Source: JBCBEX01 sp038528235
GTDB taxonomy: Bacteria; Bacteroidota; Rhodothermia; Rhodothermales; Rubricoccaceae
Assembly: GCA_038528235.1 (NCBI GenBank)
Contig: JBCBEX010000075.1
Span: forward strand, 1 to 22,039
DNA: 22,039 bases
Direction: 5' to 3'
Shown piece by piece: positions 9,037-17,671 of the stretch. Position numbers and translations under genes: made by a program. The notes beneath the pieces are model-generated. The model did no database searches. It saw nothing but the letters and a program-made list of their open reading frames with translations, and was not told where the DNA came from. The first letter of the stretch is position 1. The number at the start of each line of letters is the position of its first letter.

Positions 9037-9609
9037 ATGACCATCATCGAAACCAACCTCCCTGGCGTGTTGATCGTCGAGCCGCGCGTGTTCGGCGACG
9101 CCCGCGGGTTTTTCCTGGAGACGTTCAACGCCGAGCGGTACGAGGAGGCGGGCATCCCGTATCGCTTCGTGCAGGACAACCACTCGCGCTCGCGGCGCGG
9201 CGTGCTGCGCGGGCTGCACTTCCAGAAACAGCATCCGCAGGGCAAGCTCGTCTCCGTGTCACGCGGGGCCGTGTATGACGTGGCGGTGGACGTGCGCCCC
9301 GGCTCGCCCACGTTCGGCCACTGGACGGGCACCGAGTTGTCGGAAGACAACCACCGGCAGCTGTGGGTCCCGCCGGGCTTCGCGCACGGCTTCTGCGTGC
9401 TCAGCGAGGTCGCCGACTTCCAGTACAAGTGCACGGACTACTACCACCCCGAGGACGAGGGCGGCGTGCTCTGGAACGACCCCGCGCTCGGCATCGACTG
9501 GCCGTTCGCCGAGCCGACGCTCTCGAAGAAGGACCAGGCGCTCAAGCCGCTCGCGGAGTTAACGCTGGCCGAGCTGCCCGACGAGTCCGTCGGCGATGGC
9601 GTCCGCTAG
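9037..9609 (+). CDS. rfbC: dTDP-4-dehydrorhamnose 3,5-epimerase
   Basis: Cupin-fold epimerase of 190 residues that would convert dTDP-4-dehydro-6-deoxy-glucose to dTDP-4-dehydro-L-rhamnose. The family signatures are all visible: FGDARGFFLETFNAERY, QDNHSRSRRGVLRGLHFQ with the catalytic His of GLHFQ, and PPGFAHGFCVLSE. Further on are KCTDYYHPEDEGG and WNDPALGIDWP. Length is typical. ATG 9037 follows the GATTT repeat. The stop lies 4 bases before, or overlaps by 14 bases, the rfbD start, so the two are surely cotranscribed. Confidence 0.96.
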   Translation: MTIIETNLPGVLIVEPRVFGDARGFFLETFNAERYEEAGIPYRFVQDNHSRSRRGVLRGLHFQKQHPQGKLVSVSRGAVYDVAVDVRPGSPTFGHWTGTELSEDNHRQLWVPPGFAHGFCVLSEVADFQYKCTDYYHPEDEGGVLWNDPALGIDWPFAEPTLSKKDQALKPLAELTLAELPDESVGDGVR

Positions 9610-9613
9610 GCCG

Positions 9614-10513
9614 ATGCGTGTCCTCATCCCCGGCGCGAACGGCCAGGTGGGCCGCGAACTCGTCGCCCGCGCCGCGCAGCACGGCGTCGAGGCGATTGGA
9701 CTGACGCGCGCCGACCTCGACCTCGCCGATGCCAACGCCGTGCGCACCGTCGTGCAGGCACACCAGCCCGATGCCGTCGTCAACGCGGCGGCCTACACCG
9801 CCGTGGACCGCGCAGAGTCGGAGCCCGACCTCGCCTTCGCCGTCAACCGCAACGGCCCGGCGGCACTTGCTGCGGTCAGCACCGACCTCGGCATCCCGCT
9901 CGTTCACTTCTCGACGGACTATGTCTTCGATGGGACGAAGCCCGACCCGTATGTCGAAGGCGATCCGGCGGCACCGCTCGGCGTCTACGGCCAGAGCAAG
10001 TGGGAGGGGGAGGAGGCCGTCCGTGCGGCGCTCGATCGCCACCTGGTCCTGCGGGTAAGTTGGGTCTTTTCGCGGCACGGCGGCAACTTCGTCAAGACGA
10101 TGCTGCGGCTGGGGCGCGAGCGTGAGGCCCTGCGCATCGTCGCCGATCAGCACGGCGGCCCGACGCCCGCTGGTGCCATCGCCGACGCCGCGCTGGTGGC
10201 GCTCCGCCGGGCTGCCGAGCGGGACGACGACTGGGGCACCTACCACTTCTGCGGGGCGCCGTTCACCACCTGGCACGGCTTTGCGGAGGCCATCTTCGGC
10301 GAAGCGCGTCGTCATGAGGTGCTCGCGGTTCGCGACGTAGCTCCGATTCCAGCGTCGGCCTACCCGACGCCGGCGGCGCGGCCGTCCAACTCGCGGATGG
10401 ACACAGCCCGCATCGCGCGTACGTTTGGCATCGCCCCCGCCGACTGGCGCGCGGCGCTGGCCAGGGTCATAGCCGCGTTGCAGCCTTCCGTATCGGACGA
10501 AGCACCTGGCTGA
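9614..10513 (+). CDS. rfbD: dTDP-4-dehydrorhamnose reductase
   Basis: Short-chain dehydrogenase of 299 residues that would reduce dTDP-4-dehydro-L-rhamnose with NAD(P)H to dTDP-L-rhamnose. It shows the nucleotide-binding motif GANGQVG near the N-terminus, VNAAAYTAVDRAE, HFSTDYVFDG and the catalytic YGQSK (Tyr-x-x-x-Lys). The C-terminal RPSNSRMDT is typical of RfbD. ATG 9614 is chosen because homologues begin at the equivalent of MRVLIPGANGQVG; ATG 9596, overlapping the end of rfbC, would add six residues. It is the last gene of the rhamnose run. Confidence 0.94.
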   Translation: MRVLIPGANGQVGRELVARAAQHGVEAIGLTRADLDLADANAVRTVVQAHQPDAVVNAAAYTAVDRAESEPDLAFAVNRNGPAALAAVSTDLGIPLVHFSTDYVFDGTKPDPYVEGDPAAPLGVYGQSKWEGEEAVRAALDRHLVLRVSWVFSRHGGNFVKTMLRLGREREALRIVADQHGGPTPAGAIADAALVALRRAAERDDDWGTYHFCGAPFTTWHGFAEAIFGEARRHEVLAVRDVAPIPASAYPTPAARPSNSRMDTARIARTFGIAPADWRAALARVIAALQPSVSDEAPG

Positions 10514-10604
10514 CATGCTACGAGACTGGCGTCCCACAGGGTGACGCGTGCTCGCGGTCTCTCCAGCGACCAAGAGTTTTTACCAGAGATAGAGGTGCTC
10601 CCGG

Positions 10605-10632
10605 ACTTCCCCGCAGTGCGGTGCTACTTTCG
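10605..10632 (+). promoter_or_regulatory. Candidate promoter of the methyltransferase-flippase run
   Basis: TACTTTCG at 10625-10632 resembles TAnnTTTG, with actt at 10605-10608 upstream. The leader to the start codon would be about 75 bases. The spacer also has a repeated cctgttcgc (10670s and 10690s). Evidence is limited to motif similarity and position. Confidence 0.25.
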
Positions 10633-10712
10633 GGACTTGTAGCGGCCTGGTTCCGTCCGCAGACGGTCCTGTTCGCTGATCGGCCTGTTCGCCTTCCATC
10701 GACGCCACCCGC

Positions 10713-11453
10713 ATGCCTGCGCTGACGACCCTAGAGCCTCCCCAAGAGGCACCGCTTTCTGGCGACGCCGCCGCGACTAGCCCCACGCACGTCAACATCG
10801 GAGCGGGGGCGAGCTACCTCCCCGGCTTCGCCAACGTGGACATCGCCGACCACGCGGAGATCTCCCTGAACCTGAGCACAGACCCGCTCCCGTTCGAGAC
10901 CAGTTCTGTGGACGTCGTCTACTCGGCCCACACCCTGGAGCACGTCGACGACTACCTGTTCGCGCTCTCCGAGATACACCGCGTGCTGCGGCACGGCGGG
11001 CAATTCTTCCTCGAAGTCCCGTATGTCACGCTGACGAAGTACAACCTCGTCAACCCCTATCACAAGCACCACTTCAACGAGTTCTCGTTCGACTTCTTTC
11101 ACGTCGACAAGCTGAAGGGGTCGGCCGTGGAGGAGAACCCGGTGCTCTTTGAGAAGGCGTTCCACGTGTTTCACCCGCAGGGGGGCTTCCGGTTCGTGCC
11201 GCCGCCGATCAGCGGGTGGTGCCGGGCGCACCTGTTCAACACTACGCGCGCGATCAGCTACGGGCTGCTGGCGATCAAGTCGCCCCACCGTCGCATCGAG
11301 GTGAGCGCTGCCCAGCGCCGGGCGATGCGCAACGAGTTGTTTCGGCTCGGTGCGTCTCGGGTCCACTACCAGTGGGTGGATGGCACGATGGTCGCGCCGC
11401 CGCCGCGAGACCGGGTTGCGCTGCGGGCTCTCAAGGCGCGCCTGTGGAAATGA
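10713..11453 (+). CDS. SAM-dependent methyltransferase of the polysaccharide locus
   Basis: Class I methyltransferase of 246 residues, Methyltransf_11-like. The SAM-binding start is HVNIGAGASYLPGF (26-39), followed by NVDIADH with the acidic residue that should bind the ribose. VDVVYSAHTLEHVDD is the typical motif after strand 4. RVLRHGGQFFLEVPYV is the usual post-II segment. The first 24 residues are Pro/Ala-rich and probably disordered. The acceptor cannot be read from sequence; position at the head of a glycosylation run suggests a sugar or a lipid-linked glycan. The stop codon is inside a 20-base tandem duplication (11438-11477), and the sulfotransferase starts 17 bases after it. Confidence 0.85.
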   Translation: MPALTTLEPPQEAPLSGDAAATSPTHVNIGAGASYLPGFANVDIADHAEISLNLSTDPLPFETSSVDVVYSAHTLEHVDDYLFALSEIHRVLRHGGQFFLEVPYVTLTKYNLVNPYHKHHFNEFSFDFFHVDKLKGSAVEENPVLFEKAFHVFHPQGGFRFVPPPISGWCRAHLFNTTRAISYGLLAIKSPHRRIEVSAAQRRAMRNELFRLGASRVHYQWVDGTMVAPPPRDRVALRALKARLWK

Positions 11454-11477
11454 GCGAGCGCCTGTGGATATGAGTGA
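11438..11477. repeat. 20-base tandem duplication across the methyltransferase stop
   Basis: gcgcctgtggaaatgagcga (11438-11457) is followed directly by gcgcctgtggatatgagtga (11458-11477), 18 of 20 bases identical. The first copy carries the methyltransferase stop TGA (11451-11453) in an ATGA context; the second carries the sulfotransferase start ATG (11470). The genes may once have overlapped by ATGA before the duplication separated them. Confidence 0.8.
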
Positions 11478-12435
11478 GATGGTCCAGCCTAGCAGCGTCG
11501 AAGAGCACCGCCCGCCCGATGCCTCCGACGCATCGTGGGGGCCCACCTTCTTCGTGATCGGTGCGCAGAAGGCCGGCACGACCTCGCTGCACGACTGGCT
11601 CATCCAGCACCCCGAGGTGTGCCTACCGCTCCACAAGGAGACGCACTACTTCGAGAAGCGCTTTGGGAACGGCTGGGCGTGGTACCGCGACCAGTTCCCT
11701 TGTGCAGCGCCGTCGAAGCTGGTGGGCGAGGTCGACCCGGAATACCTCTACCACCCCGCCGCAGCAGGTCGTATCCGGGAGGCGTTGGGCACGCTAAAGC
11801 TGGTGGCCGTGCTCCGCGAGCCGGTAGCGCGCGCCTACTCGCAGTACCGCATGAGCGTCGCGCGCGGCTTCGAGACGGCCTCGTTCTTGGAGGCGCTCGC
11901 GCTGGAGACGGAGCGGCTGAGCGGGCCGGACGCGCACCTCGGCCACATGCACTTTTCCTACCTGGCACGGGGGCGCTACACCGAGCAACTCGACCGCTAC
12001 GTCGACGCCTTCGGGCGGGACGCGCTGCACCTCGTCCGCTTCGAAGACCTCGTGAGTGGAGAGCATGGCGACCGCACCTACGCCTCGATCTGTGCCCACA
12101 TCGGTCTGAGGTCGGACCCGGCCCTGGCGGACCGTTCGCAACGAAGCAACGTGGCGAGCGAGCCGCGCAGCACGGCCGTGCGTGACATCATCTACCGGCG
12201 CGGTCGCCTGAGACGCTGGGGCGGGAAGCTGATCCCAGGCATCCGTGCGAAGAAGACCGTCATGAGGTGGCTCGACCGGCTCAACAGCCGTCCCACTCGC
12301 TCGAAGGGCGCGGCCTGGAAAGCCGAGGTGCCTGGCTGGGTGTGGGACGAGGCAGAGCGAGAGGCTGTGCTCCTAGCGGACCGCTACGGGTTCGACACGA
12401 CTGCGTGGTGTCAGTCGTACGCCTCGCACCGGTGA
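11470..12435 (+). CDS. Sulfotransferase 1 (Sulfotransfer_1-like)
   Basis: Protein of 321 residues expected to move sulfate from PAPS to a glycan hydroxyl or amine. The 5'-phosphosulfate-binding loop is IGAQKAGTTSL (30-40). The 3'-phosphate-binding motif is VLREPVARAYSQYR with Arg116 and Ser124. KETHYFEKRF and the C-terminal LLADRYGFDTTAW are like carbohydrate sulfotransferases of the heparan N-deacetylase/sulfotransferase type. ATG 11470 (MSEMVQ) is used; an in-frame GTG at 11350 would overlap the methyltransferase by about 100 bases and adds an Arg-rich tail with no family match. The PAPS synthase lies about 3.5 kb upstream. The true acceptor is unknown. Confidence 0.88.
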   Translation: MSEMVQPSSVEEHRPPDASDASWGPTFFVIGAQKAGTTSLHDWLIQHPEVCLPLHKETHYFEKRFGNGWAWYRDQFPCAAPSKLVGEVDPEYLYHPAAAGRIREALGTLKLVAVLREPVARAYSQYRMSVARGFETASFLEALALETERLSGPDAHLGHMHFSYLARGRYTEQLDRYVDAFGRDALHLVRFEDLVSGEHGDRTYASICAHIGLRSDPALADRSQRSNVASEPRSTAVRDIIYRRGRLRRWGGKLIPGIRAKKTVMRWLDRLNSRPTRSKGAAWKAEVPGWVWDEAEREAVLLADRYGFDTTAWCQSYASHR

Positions 12436-12448
12436 AGCCCTGCGCCCC

Positions 12449-13879
12449 ATGAAGCGACGAATCGCGGCCCTCCTGTCCGATACGCACCTGCGGGAGTTGC
12501 TGGCCCACGGGGTGTTCAACTTCGGGCTGCGGCTGGGGGCGGGCCTCCTCGGCTTTTTGTTTGTCGTGGTGCTGGGAAGGACGCTCGGGCCCAACGGGAC
12601 CGGGGTGTACGTCCTCGCCCTGGCTGTGGCGACGGTGGCGACGGTGCTCTCGCGGCTCGGGATGCCGGGGGTCCTGACGCGGTTCGTGGCGGCGGAGTCG
12701 CAGGCGGGGCGGTGGGACCGGGTGCGCGGCGTGTACCGCAAAGCGCTCCTGGTGTCGGTCGTGGCGGCGGTCACGCTGACGCCGCTGGTGATCGCTGGGG
12801 CGACTGGGGCGCGCGAACTAGGATGGATGCAGCCCGAGGTCGCGCGGGCAGTGCGCTGGATGGCGCTCGCCATCCTCCCCGTGACGGTGGTGTGGGTCAC
12901 GGCGGGCGCGCTCTTCGGGCTGAAAGCCGTCCGGGCAGCCACGTTCGTCCAGGTGGTAATGCTGCACCTGATCGCGCTGCCCGTGTTTCTCCTGCTCGCG
13001 TCAACGGGCGAAGCTTCGCCACTCGATGCCGTCGCGGGCTATGTCACAGCCCAGACGATCGCAGCGGTCGTGGGCCTCTTGGTGTGGCGTCGGTATCGAA
13101 AGCCTGGCCCGGCATCGTTCGAGTGGACCACGCTGCGCCGAACGGCGGGCCCCTTTTTCTGGGTGAGCACGCTCATGCTGGCCGACGGGTGGACGGCGGC
13201 GTTCGCCCTTGGCATCTGGGCGACGCCGAGCGAGGTCGGCATCTACAATGCGGCGCTGCGCATGGCCATGCTGACGAGCTACATCCTGAACGCGGTCAAC
13301 AGTATCGCCGCACCGAAATTCGCAGCGCTGCACGAGGCGGGCGACACGCGCAGTCTGGTGCGAACGGCCGTTGGGTCGAGCCGCTTCATGACCGCGGTGG
13401 CGGCCCCGCTGCTCCTCGGCTTTTTCCTGGCCCCGACGTGGGTGATGGGGCTCTTTGGCGAGGGGTTTGAAGCCGGTTGGATCGCCCTGGTCATCATCGC
13501 GGCCGGGCAGTTCTTCAACGTGGCCTCCGGGTCGGTGGGCAGCCTCCTGGCGATGACCGGGCGGGAGCGGCTGCTGCGCAACGTCACCATGGTGTCGGTG
13601 GGCACCAACGTGGTGCTGACCCTGACGCTCGTGCCGACCCTGGGTGTGGTCGGCGCCGCATGTGGCACGGCGATCGGGTGGGTGCTGTTCAACATCGGCT
13701 GTGCGGTGATGGTGCGCCGCCGGTTGGGCATCTGGGTGCACGTCTTTGCACCGATGCCTCCGGCTTTGCCTGCGCACGGCGATGCCGCAGGGGCCAACGC
13801 GCAGTCGCCCTCGTTGACTGAGCCCAAGCCTGATCCTGCGCTGGACCCCAGACCTCCTGCCGTCGTCGATAACGACTGA
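12449..13879 (+). CDS. Oligosaccharide flippase (Wzx-like)
   Basis: Polytopic inner-membrane protein of 476 residues with about 12 hydrophobic segments, beginning near residue 20 (LGAGLLGFLFVVVLGRTLGP). The MOP-superfamily pattern is clear: GRTLGPNGTGVYVLALAVATV after the first helix, and later RMAMLTSYILNAVNSIAAPKFAALHEAG, FGEGFEAGW and LLAMTGRERLLRN. It would move an undecaprenyl-linked oligosaccharide across the membrane. The last 50 residues are a Pro/Ala-rich, probably cytoplasmic tail. It starts 13 bases after sulfotransferase 1. A 174-base spacer then separates it from the next gene. O-antigen, capsule or exopolysaccharide use cannot be told apart. Confidence 0.88.
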   Translation: MKRRIAALLSDTHLRELLAHGVFNFGLRLGAGLLGFLFVVVLGRTLGPNGTGVYVLALAVATVATVLSRLGMPGVLTRFVAAESQAGRWDRVRGVYRKALLVSVVAAVTLTPLVIAGATGARELGWMQPEVARAVRWMALAILPVTVVWVTAGALFGLKAVRAATFVQVVMLHLIALPVFLLLASTGEASPLDAVAGYVTAQTIAAVVGLLVWRRYRKPGPASFEWTTLRRTAGPFFWVSTLMLADGWTAAFALGIWATPSEVGIYNAALRMAMLTSYILNAVNSIAAPKFAALHEAGDTRSLVRTAVGSSRFMTAVAAPLLLGFFLAPTWVMGLFGEGFEAGWIALVIIAAGQFFNVASGSVGSLLAMTGRERLLRNVTMVSVGTNVVLTLTLVPTLGVVGAACGTAIGWVLFNIGCAVMVRRRLGIWVHVFAPMPPALPAHGDAAGANAQSPSLTEPKPDPALDPRPPAVVDND

Positions 13880-13973
13880 GCGACGCTCCAATGACTCGCG
13901 GCAGCGGGCGAAGGCGCCCAGGCAACAAGGGGCACGCGCCCGACATCGTCCTGATTCGCCCCGGTCCTGTCAG

Positions 13974-14008
13974 TATTTTCCGCCGCCTCGGCTGGGACAC
14001 GTTGTCCC
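13974..14008 (+). promoter_or_regulatory. Candidate promoter and palindrome before the family 2 glycosyltransferase
   Basis: TATTTTCC at 13974-13981 is close to the TAnnTTTG -7 box. Just downstream, gggaca (13994-13999) and tgtccc (14003-14008) form a perfect palindrome around cgt, where an operator would overlap the transcription start region. Both lie in the only sizeable spacer within the glycosylation run. Confidence 0.25.
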
Positions 14009-14053
14009 GCACTCCTTCGCTCCCTACGGCACCCTCCCTGGATTTAGCGTCAC

Positions 14054-15106
14054 GTGGCTGCTCCTGCCTCTGCGACCCGCCCGGCCCGCACGACGGTGGT
14101 GCTGGTGAACTACAACGGCGATGCCGACACACGCCGCTGCATGGCCTCGCTGGCAGCGGCTGGCGCGCCTCCAGTGGTCATCGTGGACAACGCCTCCGAG
14201 CAGATCGGGTTAGAAGACGCTCTGGAGGACTATCCCGGCGAGAGCGCCTTGCTTCGCATGCAAGAAAACGTAGGCTTCGGGCGCGCTAACAACGTGGGCA
14301 TCGCGCACGCTCTCAGGGGAGGCGCGTCGTTTGTGTTCGTGCTCAACAACGACACGGTCGTGGAACCGGACACGCTCGCCCGTCTGGAAGACGCCTTGGA
14401 CGCCGAGCCCACGCGCGGCTTGGCAACGCCCCGGACGGTCTATCTCGAAGCGACCGACGTGCTGTGGTATGGCGGGGGCGAGGTGAGTTGGCTCCGAGGT
14501 TCGGCCGTCGCGCCGGGCTACGGGGGGGCTGCCGACGCGCCGCTGGCCATGACGCCCCGCCCGGTCGGCTTTGCCAGCGGGTGCGCGATGTTGCTGCGCG
14601 CCGAAGCGCTGCGCGATGCCGGGGGCTTCGACCCGCGCTACTTCATGTACGAGGAGGACGTCGAGTTGAGCCTCCGTCTGCAGAGAGCAGGATGGTCGCT
14701 GTGGTACGAGCCCACGGCGTTTCTGTACCACCGGGTCGGTGGCAGTTCGACGGCGAGCGAGGCCAGCACGACCCAGCGTGGGCGGCGGGCCGACAACCCG
14801 CGGCTGGCGTTCTACCTGCATCACCAAACGCGCAACCGCATCCTGACGGCCCTGCGGCACGCACGCGGGCTGGACGCGCTGCGGTTTTGGTTGGGCTTCC
14901 CCGCGTATTGGACGGCACTGCTCGTGCGCTATGCGAGCCAGGGACGCCTGGACGCGGCGGCGGCGGCGGCGCGCGGCGCCGTGAGCGCTCTCAAAGCGGC
15001 GAGGGGCGCGACCGAGCCTCCGCCTCAGTTCGACGGTAGTGCCCTCGCAGATGAGCGATTCCTCCGGCAGGTAGAGCATCGGTCAGTAACGTCGTGCACG
15101 CCATGA
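14054..15106 (+). CDS. Family 2 glycosyltransferase (rhamnosyltransferase-like)
   Basis: GT-A fold enzyme of 350 residues. VVLVNYNG (15-22) and IVDNAS (43-48) begin the nucleotide-sugar binding domain. LNNDT (97-101) carries the DXD-like metal site, and EEDVELSLRLQRAGW (from Glu200) is the typical acceptor/base region. The architecture is that of WbbL-type rhamnosyl- and similar transferases, which fits the rfb genes upstream, but the sugar is not proven. No ATG precedes the domain in frame; GTG 14054 is taken as the start. The C-terminus overlaps the next gene by ATGA (15103-15106), implying translational coupling. Confidence 0.88.
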   Translation: MAAPASATRPARTTVVLVNYNGDADTRRCMASLAAAGAPPVVIVDNASEQIGLEDALEDYPGESALLRMQENVGFGRANNVGIAHALRGGASFVFVLNNDTVVEPDTLARLEDALDAEPTRGLATPRTVYLEATDVLWYGGGEVSWLRGSAVAPGYGGAADAPLAMTPRPVGFASGCAMLLRAEALRDAGGFDPRYFMYEEDVELSLRLQRAGWSLWYEPTAFLYHRVGGSSTASEASTTQRGRRADNPRLAFYLHHQTRNRILTALRHARGLDALRFWLGFPAYWTALLVRYASQGRLDAAAAAARGAVSALKAARGATEPPPQFDGSALADERFLRQVEHRSVTSCTP

Positions 15107-16443
15107 ACGGAGCGCTGTCCCTGTTCGGCAACCCGGCGTCGGGCTCGCTTCCGCGGGTGCGGGTGCGAGCCGAGGCACGCACGTCGTGGCTCGTGCAGCT
15201 AGGCCTGGTGTTCGCCTTCGTTCACAGCTTCGATCTGCTGTCCAGTTCGCCGCTGCGGCCCTATTTCTGGCGCTTCGATTTCATCATTCTGGCGGCGCTG
15301 GCCCTCTTCGCCGTGCTCTTCGCCACATCGCGGCTCCTGCGACACGGCTGGCATCTGAGCGGCCTCGACATCTGCGTGCTGCTGATCGCCGGGGTCATGC
15401 CGTTCTACACGGCCTGGCGCGCCCACTCTGTCTTCGGGCAGCCGCTCGTCTTCGGCGTGCTCTCGGAGCGCGATCTCCTCCAGGGGCTCTATGCGTGGCT
15501 GCTGCTCTACCTGTTCTGGAAGCGCGCCATTCGGCTCCGCGATGTGGAGCGGGTCGTCCTCGCCATGTGCTGGGTGAGCCTCGTCGCGATCTACCTCGTA
15601 GGCCTCGCCCGGGCGAGCGGCTGGAACCCCGAGCCGATCATTGAGGGCACGGACAAGCGGTTCGGCAAGGACAACTTCAACGTCATCCTACTCGTGTTCG
15701 GGGGGCTCTACTACGCGGCGCGGTATGCACGCCAGGGACGCGGTGCCGACGCGCTGGCGGCGCTCGCCATCCTGGGGACGGTCGTCTTCTACCGGGAGGG
15801 CCGGAGCATCAACCTCGCCGTACTGATTGCTTTGGGGTGGCTGGCGCTGCGCACAATGTCCGGCACGCGCAAGGCGAAGCTCGCTGTCGTGGGCGGGACG
15901 TTGGCGGTGCTCGTTGGGCTGTACGTGGCGCAGAGCGCCGAAGCCTCCGCATTCTTCCAGGGCCTCGTCGGGTTCTATGGGGCGGCCGTCGGAACCCTCT
16001 TCGGTGATGTCGGCGACGACCTCTCGGCGAACGCTCGCATCTACCAGTTTGCGGTCATGTGGCCCTACATCACCGAGTACGCCCTGTGGGGCGCGGGGCA
16101 ACTGTCGCACCAATGGAACGGGGGGTTTGCCCGGCTCTTCGGCGAATTGCACCCCTCCGACCTCGGTATGTTGGGCATGGTGTTCGTGTACGGGATCGTA
16201 GGTGTGCTCATCTTCAGCGCGCAGGTGCTGCTCGCCGCACGGCTCGGCCGCGAGGTCTCCGACCGGCAGTCCCCCGTGTTCGTGGTCACCTGCAAGTACT
16301 ACCTCGTCTTCCTCTACGTTGTGTCGATCCCGACGGCGCGGTTCATCTTCTCCGTCGGCACCACGCTGATCATCTTGACGCTGCTCTATGCCCATGTTCA
16401 CGGCCTCGACCGCTCGCTCGGGGCCCGTGTCGAAGGTCGCTAA
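15103..16443 (+). CDS. O-antigen polymerase/ligase-like membrane protein (Wzy-type)
   Basis: Polytopic membrane protein of 446 residues with about 10-12 hydrophobic segments, for example around 30-50, 58-78, 86-105, 150-172 and 260-282. The stretch SANARIYQFAVMWPYI followed by a hydrophilic loop, then GAGQLSHQWNGG and ELHPSDLGMLGMVFVYG, is the kind of late periplasmic loop and re-entry helix seen in O-antigen ligase and Wzy families. Sequence in this class is poorly conserved, so polymerase and ligase cannot be separated. Next to a flippase and glycosyltransferases, the polymerase role is preferred. ATG 15103 overlaps the previous stop by four bases; an in-frame GTG at 15094 is possible. Confidence 0.78.
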   Translation: MNGALSLFGNPASGSLPRVRVRAEARTSWLVQLGLVFAFVHSFDLLSSSPLRPYFWRFDFIILAALALFAVLFATSRLLRHGWHLSGLDICVLLIAGVMPFYTAWRAHSVFGQPLVFGVLSERDLLQGLYAWLLLYLFWKRAIRLRDVERVVLAMCWVSLVAIYLVGLARASGWNPEPIIEGTDKRFGKDNFNVILLVFGGLYYAARYARQGRGADALAALAILGTVVFYREGRSINLAVLIALGWLALRTMSGTRKAKLAVVGGTLAVLVGLYVAQSAEASAFFQGLVGFYGAAVGTLFGDVGDDLSANARIYQFAVMWPYITEYALWGAGQLSHQWNGGFARLFGELHPSDLGMLGMVFVYGIVGVLIFSAQVLLAARLGREVSDRQSPVFVVTCKYYLVFLYVVSIPTARFIFSVGTTLIILTLLYAHVHGLDRSLGARVEGR

Positions 16444-16453
16444 CTCTGTTTCT

Positions 16454-17671
16454 ATGGCTAGGACTCCAGAAGCAGCCCACGCGGCGCGAGGTGGGGCGCT
16501 CGATGTACTCGTGGTCGAGCCCGTGGGCGGGCACGGAGGCATGGACTTCTACGATGCTGGACTCTGCGGCGGTTTGCGCGACGCCGGGCTAAACGTGGCG
16601 CTCGCTACGTCCCAGTGGGATCGTGATGTCGAGGGCTACGAGGTCTGGACAACGTTCGGGGGCGTCTTCGGCGACCAGGCTGCGCTGTGGCGGGCTGGAC
16701 ACTGGGTGCGTGCGCTGCTGCGCTCATTGCGCAGGGCGCGTCAGCGCGGCGCTCGGGTCTGCCACCTGCACTTCTTCCAGGCCACGCTGCTCCAGTGGGT
16801 CACCCTGTCGCTGACGCGGCGCATGGGTTTCCAGACGGTGGTGACGGCGCACGACGTGGAGACGTTCAGCGGGGACCGCGAGCGCTGGGCGCCTCGGATC
16901 TATGCGCTGGCAGACCGTGTGATCGCCCACAATGCCGTAGCCCGCGACGAGGTCGTCCGCGTGCTCCAGGTCCCGGCCGAGCGCGTGCGCGTCGTGCCGC
17001 ATGGGCACTACCTCGACGCGCTGCCTTCCGAGCTACCCACGCACGTTCAGGCCCGGCACCGGCTGGGCATCTCGCCCGAAGCGCCCACGGTCTTGTTCTT
17101 CGGTCAGATCAAGCCCGTCAAAGGTCTGGACGTGCTGCTGCAGGCCTGGCCCGAAGTGAGGCGGCAGATCCCCAACGCGCAGCTCGTGGTCGCCGGTCGG
17201 CCCTGGCGCGACGATCCCAGCACCTACACCGCCCTGATCGACGCGCTCGACATCGGCGACTCGGTGCTGTTTCGTTCAGGCTACATCCCCAACGACGAAG
17301 TCCCGGACTACTACGCGGCCTGCGACGTGGTCGCGCTGCCCTACCACCGCATCTACCAGAGCGGGGTGCTCCTGATGGCGATGAGCTACCAGCGCGCCGT
17401 CGTGGCGTCCGACCTGCCCGCGATGCGCGAGGTCCTCCGCGACGGAGAGCACGGGCGCCTTACGCCCGCAGGCAACGCCTCGGCGCTCGCCGCCGTCCTC
17501 TGCGACCTCCTCGGAGACTCGGCGCGCACGCAAGCAATGGGCACGGCGGGCCACGCCCACGTGGCCACCCATCACGACTGGCGCGCGGTCGGCGAGCAGA
17601 CGGCGCGCATCTACCGAGAGGTGGCAGGCACCCCCGTTTCGCAGTCGGTTACTGAGTACGTACCCTCATGA
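16454..17671 (+). CDS. Family 4 glycosyltransferase
   Basis: GT-B enzyme of 405 residues that would add a sugar during repeat-unit assembly on the cytoplasmic side. The N-terminal domain opens LDVLVVEPVGGHGGMDFY and contains VVTAHDVETFSGDR and VIAHNAVARDEV. The C-terminal donor domain has VLFFGQIKPVKGLDVLLQAW, AQLVVAGRPW, RSGYIPNDEVPDYYAACD and the closing SGVLLMAMSYQRAVVASD with MREVLRDGEHG. ATG 16454 (MARTPE) lies 10 bases after the previous stop; an in-frame ATG at 16388 overlaps the membrane-protein gene and is less likely. The stop overlaps the next start in ATGA (17668-17671). Confidence 0.9.
   Translation: MARTPEAAHAARGGALDVLVVEPVGGHGGMDFYDAGLCGGLRDAGLNVALATSQWDRDVEGYEVWTTFGGVFGDQAALWRAGHWVRALLRSLRRARQRGARVCHLHFFQATLLQWVTLSLTRRMGFQTVVTAHDVETFSGDRERWAPRIYALADRVIAHNAVARDEVVRVLQVPAERVRVVPHGHYLDALPSELPTHVQARHRLGISPEAPTVLFFGQIKPVKGLDVLLQAWPEVRRQIPNAQLVVAGRPWRDDPSTYTALIDALDIGDSVLFRSGYIPNDEVPDYYAACDVVALPYHRIYQSGVLLMAMSYQRAVVASDLPAMREVLRDGEHGRLTPAGNASALAAVLCDLLGDSARTQAMGTAGHAHVATHHDWRAVGEQTARIYREVAGTPVSQSVTEYVPS

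Noticed and set aside
9542..10573. A 343-codon open frame on the - strand opposite rfbD
   Set aside because: Antisense to a well conserved reductase, with no family features.
13891..14289. A 132-codon + frame in the spacer before the family 2 glycosyltransferase
   Set aside because: It overlaps the glycosyltransferase by over 230 bases in another frame and has a Pro/Arg/Ser-rich product with no domain; the spacer instead has a promoter-like box and a palindrome.
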